Below, piece after piece: positions 33,252 to 40,398 of a stretch of 40,398 bases of DNA. The position numbers and the translations under genes are program-made. The DNA is from Schlesneria paludicola DSM 18645 (GTDB lineage Bacteria; Planctomycetota; Planctomycetia; Planctomycetales; Planctomycetaceae), in assembly GCA_945862235.1 (NCBI GenBank), contig CAMAYU010000032.1, positions 1-40,398 of the forward strand, in the 5' to 3' direction. The stretch's first letter is position 1. Every line of letters begins with the position of its first letter. The notes below the pieces were generated by a model. The model was not told the DNA's origin. It saw only the letters and a program-made list of their open reading frames with translations, and made no database searches.

Positions 33252-33496
33252 AAATCAGATCATTTCCGGGTCGCCGCCAAACGTGCGATGTCGCCCGAAC
33301 ATCGTTTCGCCCCTCCCCGGAATAGACGCTCTTTGTAACAATGCGCGCCTTGGCATGTGTTATCGATTTGGCGCAAATCTTAAGCGAGTTCGTTCAAATC
33401 GCCACCGCACCCGGCACGCTTCCCATCCCCGGAAGGAACCCCCGTGTAATCCCGAAATTTGACTGAGGCCAAAGGGTAGCGCATTTGTTGCCGCCA

Positions 33497-34411
33497 TCAA
33501 CGCCGATCGCCATACTCACCACCGGCTGCTAAGCGATTCTTGCGTGAAACCATTTGACCTAAATCACGAGCAATCGTCGTCGTGTACGCATCCATGTCCA
33601 AGCAATTGTCGTCAAGTTCAAACGGGTTTTCAATTTCTACGCAGGCTTCTTCCATGCCGCACAGTCCAAGTGAAACGATTGCTACAAGGACCGGCGTCCA
33701 CCATCCGATCCGGGCACACACCGCAATTGGCAACGTCGTGAGATAGACGAGTATTAGCTGTTTCAACATCGCTACAAAGACGAACGGTAAAGGCGTCTTC
33801 AGGATCTTTTCACAGCCTCCCTGGGAATCAATCATTCGCGAGAGTTCACCTTCCATCAACCGGACCATTTGCGAATCGAGCTGTCCGAGTTGATGGTACT
33901 TCCCAATCCATCCGGAGACCGCAGCACTTACCGCAACAGGGCGGTTGCTGAAATGTTCGGCGTCGCGACACACTGCATCCGGCAGAAAGCGATCCGCCTC
34001 GATCGTGTCGTGGTCTCCCTGCAATGCTCGTCTCAGGCAGATCACGTAGCCCGAAATCAATTCGGCTAATTCCGTACCACCAGTCGTATACTCGATGCCA
34101 ATCCGCCCCAGATTTCGGCTGGAGTTGATTAACTGGCCCCAGTGTGAACGCCCTTCCCAAAAACGGCTATTTGACGCATTCATACGGAACACGATCATAA
34201 AGCCCAATAGGGAGCCGAGTACCGCATGGCTTGTTGGATCGAGGCCAGCGAATTTCCGCATGGACTCCCAATGCTTCCCAGACTCATAGGTTGCCTGGAT
34301 CACAGCGGCAATCAAAACCAGAAGCAGAATCCGCGGCGCGACTTTCGGAAGACACGTGCCACGAAACGATAAAACGGTCTTTCTCCAGTTGAGCCGGTCA
34401 TAGTAGATCAT
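33497..34411 (-). CDS. Bestrophin-family ion channel (UPF0187)
   Basis: A 304-residue membrane protein. The ATG at 34411 is preceded by AAGGAG at 7 bases. Features of bacterial bestrophins are present: the start YYDRLNWRKTVLSFRGT, helix APRILLLVLIAAVIQA, LLGFMIVFRMNASNSRFWEGR with WGQLINSSRNLGR, the cytoplasmic helical part, then ILKTPLPFVFVAMLKQLI, two C-terminal membrane helices and the EIENPFELDDNCLDMD signature. It should form a pentameric channel in the inner membrane; bacterial members conduct cations or anions. No partner gene is obvious. The TLPIAVCARIGWWTPVLVAIVSL helices are complete, so the gene appears intact. Confidence 0.9.
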   Translation of the reverse strand: MIYYDRLNWRKTVLSFRGTCLPKVAPRILLLVLIAAVIQATYESGKHWESMRKFAGLDPTSHAVLGSLLGFMIVFRMNASNSRFWEGRSHWGQLINSSRNLGRIGIEYTTGGTELAELISGYVICLRRALQGDHDTIEADRFLPDAVCRDAEHFSNRPVAVSAAVSGWIGKYHQLGQLDSQMVRLMEGELSRMIDSQGGCEKILKTPLPFVFVAMLKQLILVYLTTLPIAVCARIGWWTPVLVAIVSLGLCGMEEACVEIENPFELDDNCLDMDAYTTTIARDLGQMVSRKNRLAAGGEYGDRR

Positions 34412-34689
34412 TCACCACTCCTTGGGCTCCATTGGCAGCGGACTTTCTCGCAAAGTCACTGCCTCAAGGCCTGAAAAGGATTCACCTTAGAGCAAAGCGG
34501 CCGAAATTCAAGGCTGCACTAAATCACGGGTCACGGATTGTGGATTGCCCGCGTGTATGTCGAAAAACTTCGACGGGTGCCCAGTCGGGGCTTTCCCGAA
34601 CTTCGCTTCGTTCGCCACTGGCCGCGAATTGGGCGAGGGCGTCAAGGCTGACCTGGTAATGCTGCCGTTCGCGTGTCTGTGAACCACTT

Positions 34690-34925
34690 GCCGGGCTGCG
34701 TCCCCGAGTTGCGGTTGACCGTAGGTAAGGAACAACTCGCCGTTCATCGCGCCGTGGATCACAAGCGGAGTGGTCCGGCCGGCCGTAACGCACCGACGAA
34801 AGATGTCCTCTGTCAATGTCCGTGAAGGACCGAGGAGACCACCCGCTCGGACTTCGGCCCCAGCCGTACAGTTGAGCCATCGTCGTGTTGACTTCTGTGT
34901 TCATTGAGGAGGAGAGTCGCTACCC
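34690..34925 (-). mobile_element. IS630-type transposase remnant
   Basis: Pieces of one protein appear in three shifting frames: EVNTTMAQLYGWG, then GPKSERVVSSVLHGH, a stop, TSFVGALR, then TTPLVIHGAMNGELFLTYGQ. Together they match the middle of IS630-type transposases (DETGVNT-MARLYGRAPRG, HGHWKTTTFVGALR, PMNGELFLAYVEQ). At least two frameshifts and a stop make it dead. The rest of the gap 34412-34976 holds no recognisable feature. Confidence 0.65.
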
Positions 34926-34976
34926 GAGTTGGCCCAACCTTGGTGTTCAACAGGCGGCACCCCAGTGAGGCCGCAA

Positions 34977-36509
34977 CTATTCACGAACAACGATGGTACG
35001 GCCTTCGTAGAGACGCAGCGTGACCGGGCCTGTTGAGCCTTTGATGGCGGCGTGGAACTCGGCAGGCGTTTGGACGGGAGACTTGTTGACGTGCGAGATG
35101 AAGACACCAGGTTGCAGGCCCGCCGCGTGAGCGGATGATTCAGCGGCGACCTTGCTGACGAGCACGGCACGGCGGTAAGGAGGCAGTTCACGGTGGACGG
35201 ATTCGGGGGACCATTTCAAACGTCCGGTGGGATATTCGACCGAGAGGCCGCGCCACGGCGCGAATCTGGGATTCGTTTCGATGATCCCCTCATCATCCGC
35301 GACGGGCCACTTGCCGAGCCTGATTTTGACTGGAAACGGCGTCTCGCGACCGCGTCTCCAAATGAGAACTTCCAGTTCGGTCTCGGGAGCGTGGAGTCCG
35401 ACGAGGCGCATCAAGTCGTGATCCGAGAAGACTGGCTCGCCAGCGATCTTGAGGAAAACATCGTCTTTCTCAATTCCCGCGCGATCGGCCGGTGAGTCGT
35501 GCGAGATCCCTCCCGCTTTTGCGGCAGAACCTTGGTTGGCAACGATGCCGAGATCGCGAAACTCACTCGGCTTCACATCCATCGGCTCGAGGCCCAGCAT
35601 TCCATATTCGACTTCGTGCCCAACGACCAACGATTTCACCAAGCGGCGTGTCAGGTCATCGAATGGAATCGCAAACCCTGCCGATTTTTCGTAGCCCTCG
35701 ACTGCCGCGAGCGAAGTCGTCAGCCCAATCAGCTCGCCCTTCAGATTGAGGACCGGCCCGCCGCTTGTGCCGAGGTTCAGCCGTCCATCAATCTGCAAGA
35801 TGTTGCCCAACCGGTAGAGCATTTTGGATGCCCCTGTCGTCGTCCACGGCAACGGTCGCCGCGCGAGGTTGCTTACCATCCCCCAACTGGCGCTGGCTGA
35901 GCCATCGCGTGCAATCGCGTGCGGATTTCCGAGCATCACCACGAACTGTCCTTTGCGAGTAGCGGACGACGTGGACCAGTCCAGCGGCTTGAGATCGCTG
36001 GCATCAATCATGGCTTGGGAGAGATGCAGTCGCAGTACGGCGAGATCGCAGCGCGGATCGGCAGCGATGATCGATGCGTCGCAACTGCGACGATCCGCGA
36101 ACCTGATGAGGAGCGACGTGCCATCCTCCGTCGAGTTCGCGGGCGTCACGGGCCCACCACGTACGACATGATAGTTCGTCAGTACCAACCTCTCGTCGCT
36201 GCCAGGGGCCGAGATCACGATCCCCGCTCCAAACTCATTCGGCTGGTAGTCCGGGTCTTCGGAGTCGGCTGGCGGAAGTTCCTCGCGCCGCCGCATTCGG
36301 TCGAGCGGGTTCATTCGGCGCAATCCCTGATCGTGGGGATCGGGCTTGATCCGCGCGATGCTGACCACCGATGGCTCGGCCCGCTCAACCAATTTGACGA
36401 CGGCTTCCTCCAAGGCGAACGCCGGGTCTTGTGCCGAGGCAACTCCGCCATGCGGGTTCAGCACAATCAGCAGCACCACGAAACAAGCACGGCCGGTCGT
36501 CGCGAACAT
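34977..36509 (-). CDS. HtrA/DegP-type trypsin-like serine protease with two PDZ domains
   Basis: From the ATG at 36509 (510 residues) the protein opens with a signal peptide (ACFVVLLIVLNPHGGVASAQ). A GTG at 36569 would add 20 residues unlike a leader. The trypsin-fold domain has the catalytic triad His114 (TNYHVV), Asp155 (DPRCDLAVLRL) and Ser249 (NLGTSGGPVLN). Two PDZ domains follow (about 300-390 with SPADRAGIEKDDVFLKIAGE, and about 410-507 with SAHAAGLQPGVFISHVNKSP). It would act in the periplasm on misfolded proteins. The long insert with TEDGTSLLIRFADRR between His and Asp is usual for planctomycete members. Its promoter region carries palindromic repeats of families C and I. Confidence 0.9.
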   Translation of the reverse strand: MFATTGRACFVVLLIVLNPHGGVASAQDPAFALEEAVVKLVERAEPSVVSIARIKPDPHDQGLRRMNPLDRMRRREELPPADSEDPDYQPNEFGAGIVISAPGSDERLVLTNYHVVRGGPVTPANSTEDGTSLLIRFADRRSCDASIIAADPRCDLAVLRLHLSQAMIDASDLKPLDWSTSSATRKGQFVVMLGNPHAIARDGSASASWGMVSNLARRPLPWTTTGASKMLYRLGNILQIDGRLNLGTSGGPVLNLKGELIGLTTSLAAVEGYEKSAGFAIPFDDLTRRLVKSLVVGHEVEYGMLGLEPMDVKPSEFRDLGIVANQGSAAKAGGISHDSPADRAGIEKDDVFLKIAGEPVFSDHDLMRLVGLHAPETELEVLIWRRGRETPFPVKIRLGKWPVADDEGIIETNPRFAPWRGLSVEYPTGRLKWSPESVHRELPPYRRAVLVSKVAAESSAHAAGLQPGVFISHVNKSPVQTPAEFHAAIKGSTGPVTLRLYEGRTIVVRE

Positions 36510-36571
36510 CACTGGAACGCAGCCTCTCGGTTGATACGGCGGACGGGTGAGCACGGAACACGCTGACACTC

Positions 36572-36622
36572 ACCCAAAGCGTATGTGAGGAAGCGTGTCT
36601 GTCTCTCGTTTACGCGTTGGGT
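36572..36622. repeat. Palindromic repeat, family C copy 3
   Basis: ACCCAAAGCGTATGTGAGG and CTCGTTTACGCGTTGGGT are imperfect inverted copies related to the elements at 7514 and 10543. It lies just upstream of the HtrA gene. Confidence 0.6.
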
Positions 36623-36631
36623 TAGCGACGT

Positions 36632-36717
36632 GTTGAAAACACGTTGCACAGGCGGCTCGCCTGTGCTTTTTAATTCCAAAAGTGAGCAGGCGAGCGGCCT
36701 ACTCTACGTTGTTCAAC
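36632..36717. repeat. Palindromic repeat (family I)
   Basis: GTTGAA and TTCAAC form the ends; inside, CAGGCGGCTCGCCTG and CAGGCGAGCGGCCTA pair across a T-rich loop. It lies between HtrA and recA. Confidence 0.65.
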
Positions 36718-36748
36718 AGCCTGTCAGTGTCAGCGTGTACGTCGCAGG

Positions 36749-36780
36749 ATGTAGGACGGGCAGGAGTGCCCGTCCTACAT
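36749..36780. repeat. Perfect 14-bp hairpin (family H) after recA
   Basis: ATGTAGGACGGGCA and TGCCCGTCCTACAT pair perfectly around four bases. It is 25 bases past the recA stop on that strand. A role in ending the recA transcript is possible although no T-run follows. Confidence 0.8.
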
Positions 36781-36804
36781 CGCCATCGAGTCGAACGAAC
36801 GAGG

Positions 36805-37857
36805 TCAGTCGCCGCCACCGCCCGGCATAACTTGTCCGCCGTCCAAGTACGCCTGCATCACTTTCACTTTGAGGTCGGTCACAACCTGCGGATTCTCTCG
36901 CAAATAGTTGCGAGCCTTGTCGCGTCCCTGCCCAAGCTTTGTGTCGCCATAGACGTACCACGAGCCACTGCGGGTGACGACTCCGAACGACGCGGCCAGA
37001 TCGACCATGTCGGCTTCGTAGCTGATGCCGCATTCGCCGAGCATGTCGAACTCGGCCTGTCGGAACGGCGGAGCGACCTTGTTCTTCACGATCTTGGCCC
37101 GCATTCGGATACCGATGACGTTGTCTCCGTCTTTGATTTGCGTGATGCGGCGCACGTCGATACGGCACGAACTGTAGAACTTGAGTGCCCGGCCGCCGGG
37201 CGTCGTTTCGGGGCTGCCGAACATGACGCCGATCTTTTCGCGAATCTGGTTGATGAAGATCACGATCGTCTTTGACTTGGCAATGACACCCGTCAGCTTC
37301 CGCATTGCCTGACTCATCATGCGGGCTTGCAGACCGACGTGCGATTGGCCCATCTCACCGTCAAGCTCCGCCTTCGGGACGAGGGCCGCAACCGAGTCGA
37401 TGACGATGATGTCCACCGCGTTCGACTTGATGAGCATCTCGGCGATCGCCAGCGCCTCTTCACCCGAGGACGGTTGGCTGACGAGCAGGTCCTCGAGGTT
37501 CACTCCCAGCTTCTTCGCCCAGAGCGGGTCGAGAGCATGTTCGGCGTCGATGAACGCAGCGATCCCTCCGAGTCGCTGAGCCGAAGCGACCGAGTGCAGG
37601 GCCAGCGTCGTCTTACCGCTCGATTCCGGGCCGAACAGCTCGATGATCCGTCCGCGCGGCAAGCCCATCCCGCCGAGAGCCAAGTCGAGCGACAAACACG
37701 CCGTCGGAATCCCCGACACGGTCATGTTGGACGCCTCGGACAGCTTCATGATCGAGCCTTTGCCGAACGACTTCTCGATCTGCCCGAGCGCGTTCTCCAG
37801 CATCTCTTTGTCATTGCCACTGGCAGCCTCTGCCCGGGCCGATTTCGACTTGGCCAT
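36805..37857 (-). CDS. recA: Recombinase A
   Basis: A 350-residue RecA from the ATG at 37857, which has AAGGA 7 bases ahead; an upstream ATG at 37872 would add five residues. Hallmarks: Walker [10 protein letters not shown] (76-84), [23 protein letters not shown], Walker [13 protein letters not shown], the loop L1 [35 protein letters not shown] and [13 protein letters not shown]. It forms filaments on single-stranded DNA for homologous recombination and triggers LexA self-cleavage. The C-terminus ends in a Gly-rich MPGGGGD and lacks the long acidic tail of the E. coli protein. No LexA-type operator was recognised upstream. It appears to be a single-gene unit, followed by a perfect hairpin. 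Confidence 0.98.
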   Translation of the reverse strand: MAKSKSARAEAASGNDKEMLENALGQIEKSFGKGSIMKLSEASNMTVSGIPTACLSLDLALGGMGLPRGRIIELFGPESSGKTTLALHSVASAQRLGGIAAFIDAEHALDPLWAKKLGVNLEDLLVSQPSSGEEALAIAEMLIKSNAVDIIVIDSVAALVPKAELDGEMGQSHVGLQARMMSQAMRKLTGVIAKSKTIVIFINQIREKIGVMFGSPETTPGGRALKFYSSCRIDVRRITQIKDGDNVIGIRMRAKIVKNKVAPPFRQAEFDMLGECGISYEADMVDLAASFGVVTRSGSWYVYGDTKLGQGRDKARNYLRENPQVVTDLKVKVMQAYLDGGQVMPGGGGD

Positions 37858-37970
37858 AACGTGATCCTTCATGTAATGCAGTGAGCGAAAGGCTGCGAAT
37901 TTCGAGCCGGAAATGAGAGTCGAACCGTAGGCTTTCAGAGGGTGTTTCGCAAGGCTCTCAACGGCTCACA

Positions 37971-38125
37971 CAGGGCCATCGCCTTGTTGGAGCGGCGAAA
38001 CTTGTAGGGTGTGACCAGCGGCGCATCGCCGCGCCGGCCCACCATGATTTCACGGCGTTTCCCGGTGGTGGGCCGGCGCTCGAAGCGAGCTGTCCCACCC
38101 TACAGTGATAAAGGCGATGGCCCTG
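37971..38125. repeat. Palindromic repeat, family B copy 3, complete with outer arms
   Basis: Outer arms CAGGGCCATCGCCTT (37971-37985) and AAGGCGATGGCCCTG (38111-38125) are exact inverted copies. Inside, GGGTGTGACCAGC and GAGCTGTCCCACCC plus GCCGGCCCACCAT and GGTGGTGGGCCGGC form the core. This is the best-preserved copy (155 bp). It fills the middle of the 326-bp gap between Uma2 and recA. The rest of that gap shows no other feature. Confidence 0.9.
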
Positions 38126-38183
38126 CGGCTCACAGAACGCTGGAACGCAGTGAAAGATGAGCCTGAAGCGGAAATCAGCGAGA

Positions 38184-38798
38184 TCACGCCAGCCAGTGCT
38201 GCGCGCCATCCAGCACAGTCGCCTCCAACAGTGGGCGATGCGGGCCGGAGGCGAGACGCCAGTGCAGAGGGACCGTTTCCGTTTGAAACGAGTCGGGTGA
38301 ATCGACGGCCAACTTGGCGACGAGCGTCAGTTGAGAGTTGGTCAACCGGTAAAGCTCCAACGCCCACGGATCGCGATCGATGATGAGGAGTTCGCGTGTG
38401 CCGACGCTGGCGTAGAACTCGATCTTCTCCCACGTGCGGTCTTTGGGACTGGCGATCTCAACCGCCAGATCGGGACCACCCTGCCAGTGCGTTCGCCGGT
38501 TGATGGCCGTTGAGTCGTTGAGGAACACCGCCACATCTGGACAGCGGTAGTTGTCTTTCCAATCCTTGTTCCGGTCTGAGATGTTGGTGCCGGGACGAAT
38601 TTGGCCCAGTCCTCGCTCACCGATCACCATCTCAAAGATAAACGTCAGACGCGAGACGATGGACTGGTGTTCGTCGTTGGACTGAGCATTCATGACGTAG
38701 ATTCCTTCCCAAACTTCATCGTGACGGTCTTCACCGCGCGCGCGGCGACGGCGGATCAAGCTGCGTTCAAGATCGGGATCGGCGATGACGGCGTTCAT
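38184..38798 (-). CDS. Uma2-family (DUF820) putative restriction endonuclease
   Basis: A 204-residue protein of the Uma2 family, a PD-(D/E)xK nuclease fold. CPDVAVF (86-92) and GGPDLAVEIASPKDRTWEKI (108-127) carry the expected Asp110, Glu114 and a downstream Lys, followed by YASVGTRELLIIDRDPWALELYR, the standard ending. Family members are abundant in cyanobacteria and planctomycetes and often lie near mobile or repeat elements; their cellular role is not well settled. Here the stop is about 60 bp from a family B palindromic repeat. No toxin/antitoxin or methylase partner is adjacent. Start ATG fits the family length. Confidence 0.88.
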   Translation of the reverse strand: MNAVIADPDLERSLIRRRRARGEDRHDEVWEGIYVMNAQSNDEHQSIVSRLTFIFEMVIGERGLGQIRPGTNISDRNKDWKDNYRCPDVAVFLNDSTAINRRTHWQGGPDLAVEIASPKDRTWEKIEFYASVGTRELLIIDRDPWALELYRLTNSQLTLVAKLAVDSPDSFQTETVPLHWRLASGPHRPLLEATVLDGAQHWLA

Positions 38799-38837
38799 GG
38801 TTCGTCTCCGGAATTCATGCCAACAGGCTCGGCAGCA

Positions 38838-40178
38838 TCACACCAACTCGGGCATCGCCTTCCAAGCATCGACGAGCGGGTGCGGCCGTCCTGCGAAGTC
38901 ATTCAGCGTGATCGCGTGCGGGTCGATGCCGAAGTGTTTGTAGAGCGTGGCGTGAACTTCGCCGAAGTGGATCGGGCGGTCGATGATTTTCGCACCGATG
39001 CGGTCGGTCGAGCCGATGACTTGGCCGGTGCGAAAGCCTCCGCCCGCGATGAGGCCGTTGCCGACCTCGGGCCAGTGGTCGCGACCAGCTTCCGGGTTGA
39101 TGCGCGGTGTGCGACCGAACTCGCCCCACGCGACGACCGCCACGTCCTGGTCCATGCCTCGTTCGTGCAGGTCGGTGATGAGCGCGTGCATCCCCTGATC
39201 GAACATGGGGAAATGCGTGTTCTTGCACTCGCTGAAGTTGCTGCTGTGGAAGTCCCAGCGGCCGAAGTTCAGTGTCACCACGCGAGCACCCGCCTCGACT
39301 AGGCGGCGAGCCATCAGGAACTGCTCCAAGTTGCGAGGTGCCCCGTCACCGTAGTTGTTCGGGTCTCCCTTGCCGTACTTCGCGCGAACGGCCTCGTCCT
39401 CTTTCGAGATATCGAGCGCTTCGACCAGCCGGCTCGACGTGAGGATGTCCATCGCCTGCGAGTTGAGCGAATCGAGTCCCTCCATCATGCGACTCGCGTC
39501 CGCATCGCGACGGAAGTGATCGAAGCTGGCGAGGAGCTGCTTGCGATTCGTGAGGCGATCCGAGTCGATGCCGTTCAGCGTCATATCGGCCTTCGCGGGG
39601 CCGGACGGTCGAAACGCCGAATGCGTCACACCGAGATACCCCGGATGGCCGGGCGAGCCATACGGAGGATGCCCCGCGTTGGGAGCCAGCCCCAAAAACG
39701 GCGGCACCGATTTGTTCGTCGCCCCCATCACCTTCGAGATCGTCGAGCCGATCGACGGCCAGCCACCGGGAGGCTGATTCGTCGCCTTGCGGCCGGTGTA
39801 ACAGATGAACGAGTCATGATTGCCATCGGGCGAACCATAGACAGACCGCAGCGGGATCAGCTTGTCCATGATCGACGCGAGCTTCGGCAGATGCTCGCAG
39901 ATTTGAATCCCCGGCACGGCGGTGTCGATCGGACGGAACTCACCCCTGATCTCCGAGGGAGCATCCATCTTGAGGTCGTACATGTCCTGATGCGGCGGCG
40001 CACCGACCATGTAGATCATGATGACCGCCTTGTGCGACTTCTTGATCCCAGCAAGCTGCTCGGCCCGCAACAGCCCCGGCAGCGAAAGCCCTCCCAAACC
40101 AAGGGCACCAATCCGCAAGGCATCGCGCCGAGTCACTCCATCACACAAACGATGAGCAGCACCGGGAACAGTCAGCAT
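38838..40178 (-). CDS. DUF1501 domain protein (second copy)
   Basis: A 446-residue DUF1501 protein with a twin-arginine leader (VTRRDALRIGALGLGGLSLP). Family features: IMIYMVGAPPHQDMYDLKMD, EIRGEFRPIDTAVPGIQICE, FICYTGRK, GHPGYLGVTHSAF, ARRLVEAGARVVTLNFGRWD, VVAWGEFGRTPRIN, GRDHWPEVGN and HFGIDPHAITLNDFAGRPHP. It differs clearly from the copy at 16091-17458, so they are separate paralogues and not a recent duplication. The upstream 40179-40398 contains TAGGGTAAGCGTCTCGCTTG, a half-palindrome also seen in degraded form near 11936, and no gene. A DUF1549/DUF1553 partner may lie outside the window. Confidence 0.93.
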   Translation of the reverse strand: MLTVPGAAHRLCDGVTRRDALRIGALGLGGLSLPGLLRAEQLAGIKKSHKAVIMIYMVGAPPHQDMYDLKMDAPSEIRGEFRPIDTAVPGIQICEHLPKLASIMDKLIPLRSVYGSPDGNHDSFICYTGRKATNQPPGGWPSIGSTISKVMGATNKSVPPFLGLAPNAGHPPYGSPGHPGYLGVTHSAFRPSGPAKADMTLNGIDSDRLTNRKQLLASFDHFRRDADASRMMEGLDSLNSQAMDILTSSRLVEALDISKEDEAVRAKYGKGDPNNYGDGAPRNLEQFLMARRLVEAGARVVTLNFGRWDFHSSNFSECKNTHFPMFDQGMHALITDLHERGMDQDVAVVAWGEFGRTPRINPEAGRDHWPEVGNGLIAGGGFRTGQVIGSTDRIGAKIIDRPIHFGEVHATLYKHFGIDPHAITLNDFAGRPHPLVDAWKAMPELV

Positions 40179-40398
40179 GGTGAAAATCCTTCGTAGGGTA
40201 AGCGTCTCGCTTGCCGATCTTACTCTTCACCGCCGGATGACAGGTGAATTCCAGAATCGCAGGCAAGCTCATTGAGGAGGGAGGTCTTGCGACCCAATCA
40301 GGCAGGTCCATCGCACCGGCAGGTCCATTCCAAGCGGCCACCGATGCTGAGCGATCCTAATCCATCATCGACACCCCGGCCAAGTCCGATTGATCTTT

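Noticed and set aside
37858..37970. LexA operator upstream of recA
   Set aside because: No convincing dyad of a known LexA type was found between the recA start and the family B repeat.

Overview
The window looks like chromosomal DNA from a member of the Planctomycetota. The evidence is two DUF1501 proteins with twin-arginine-type leaders, an ECF-like sigma factor paired with a zinc-finger Ser/Thr kinase, several FG-GAP/VCBS proteins (one carrying an ASPIC/UnbV domain), a TlpA-like thioredoxin, and a strong G/C preference at third codon positions that leaves long antisense shadow frames. No rRNA, tRNA, CRISPR array or phage module was seen. No finer taxon can be assigned from the sequence alone.

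Layout. 1-2305: a frameshifted kinase (3' end outside the window) behind its sigma factor, both on the minus strand. 2621-5045: housekeeping genes (GDP-mannose dehydratase, nadD, upp). 5166-7474: a minus-strand cluster of MotA/TolQ/ExbB-like, coiled-coil membrane and ExbD-like proteins. 7790-11049: a UvrA-family ATPase converging on an alkyltransferase-like protein, with a strong hairpin between them. 11343-15846: a His-rich protein, a PSP1/RicT-like protein and a large secreted FG-GAP protein. 16091-19508: DUF1501 and a secreted protein with two HExxH metallopeptidase modules. 19852-28093: a decayed region. It holds a TlpA-like thioredoxin with TGA in its CxxC motif, a multicopper oxidase split by TAA, a minus-strand operon with five in-frame stops and a 10-bp duplication frameshift, and IS630 and FG-GAP fragments. 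28334-33003: a TPR protein facing a SCO1::CRTAC1 fusion and a COX2-like lipoprotein that has lost most CuA ligands. 33497-40178: bestrophin, an IS630-type remnant, an HtrA protease, recA, a Uma2 nuclease and a second DUF1501 protein.

The strongest unexplained signal is a dense set of palindromic repeats, at least ten sequence families and about twenty copies. Several recur with clear sequence conservation (family A: four copies plus a half copy; B: three; C: three). They sit between genes but also inside reading frames. Two lie back to back in the middle of the UvrA-like protein and one lies between the kinase domain and the membrane segment of the kinase. Others form an odd N-terminal extension ahead of a signal peptide, or supply the stop codon of uvrA. 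This resembles the in-frame palindromic elements known from Rickettsia.

All translations were made by eye. Functional calls rest on recognised motifs and not on database searches. The several nonsense and frameshift lesions could be real decay or sequencing/assembly error, and read-level data would separate the two.
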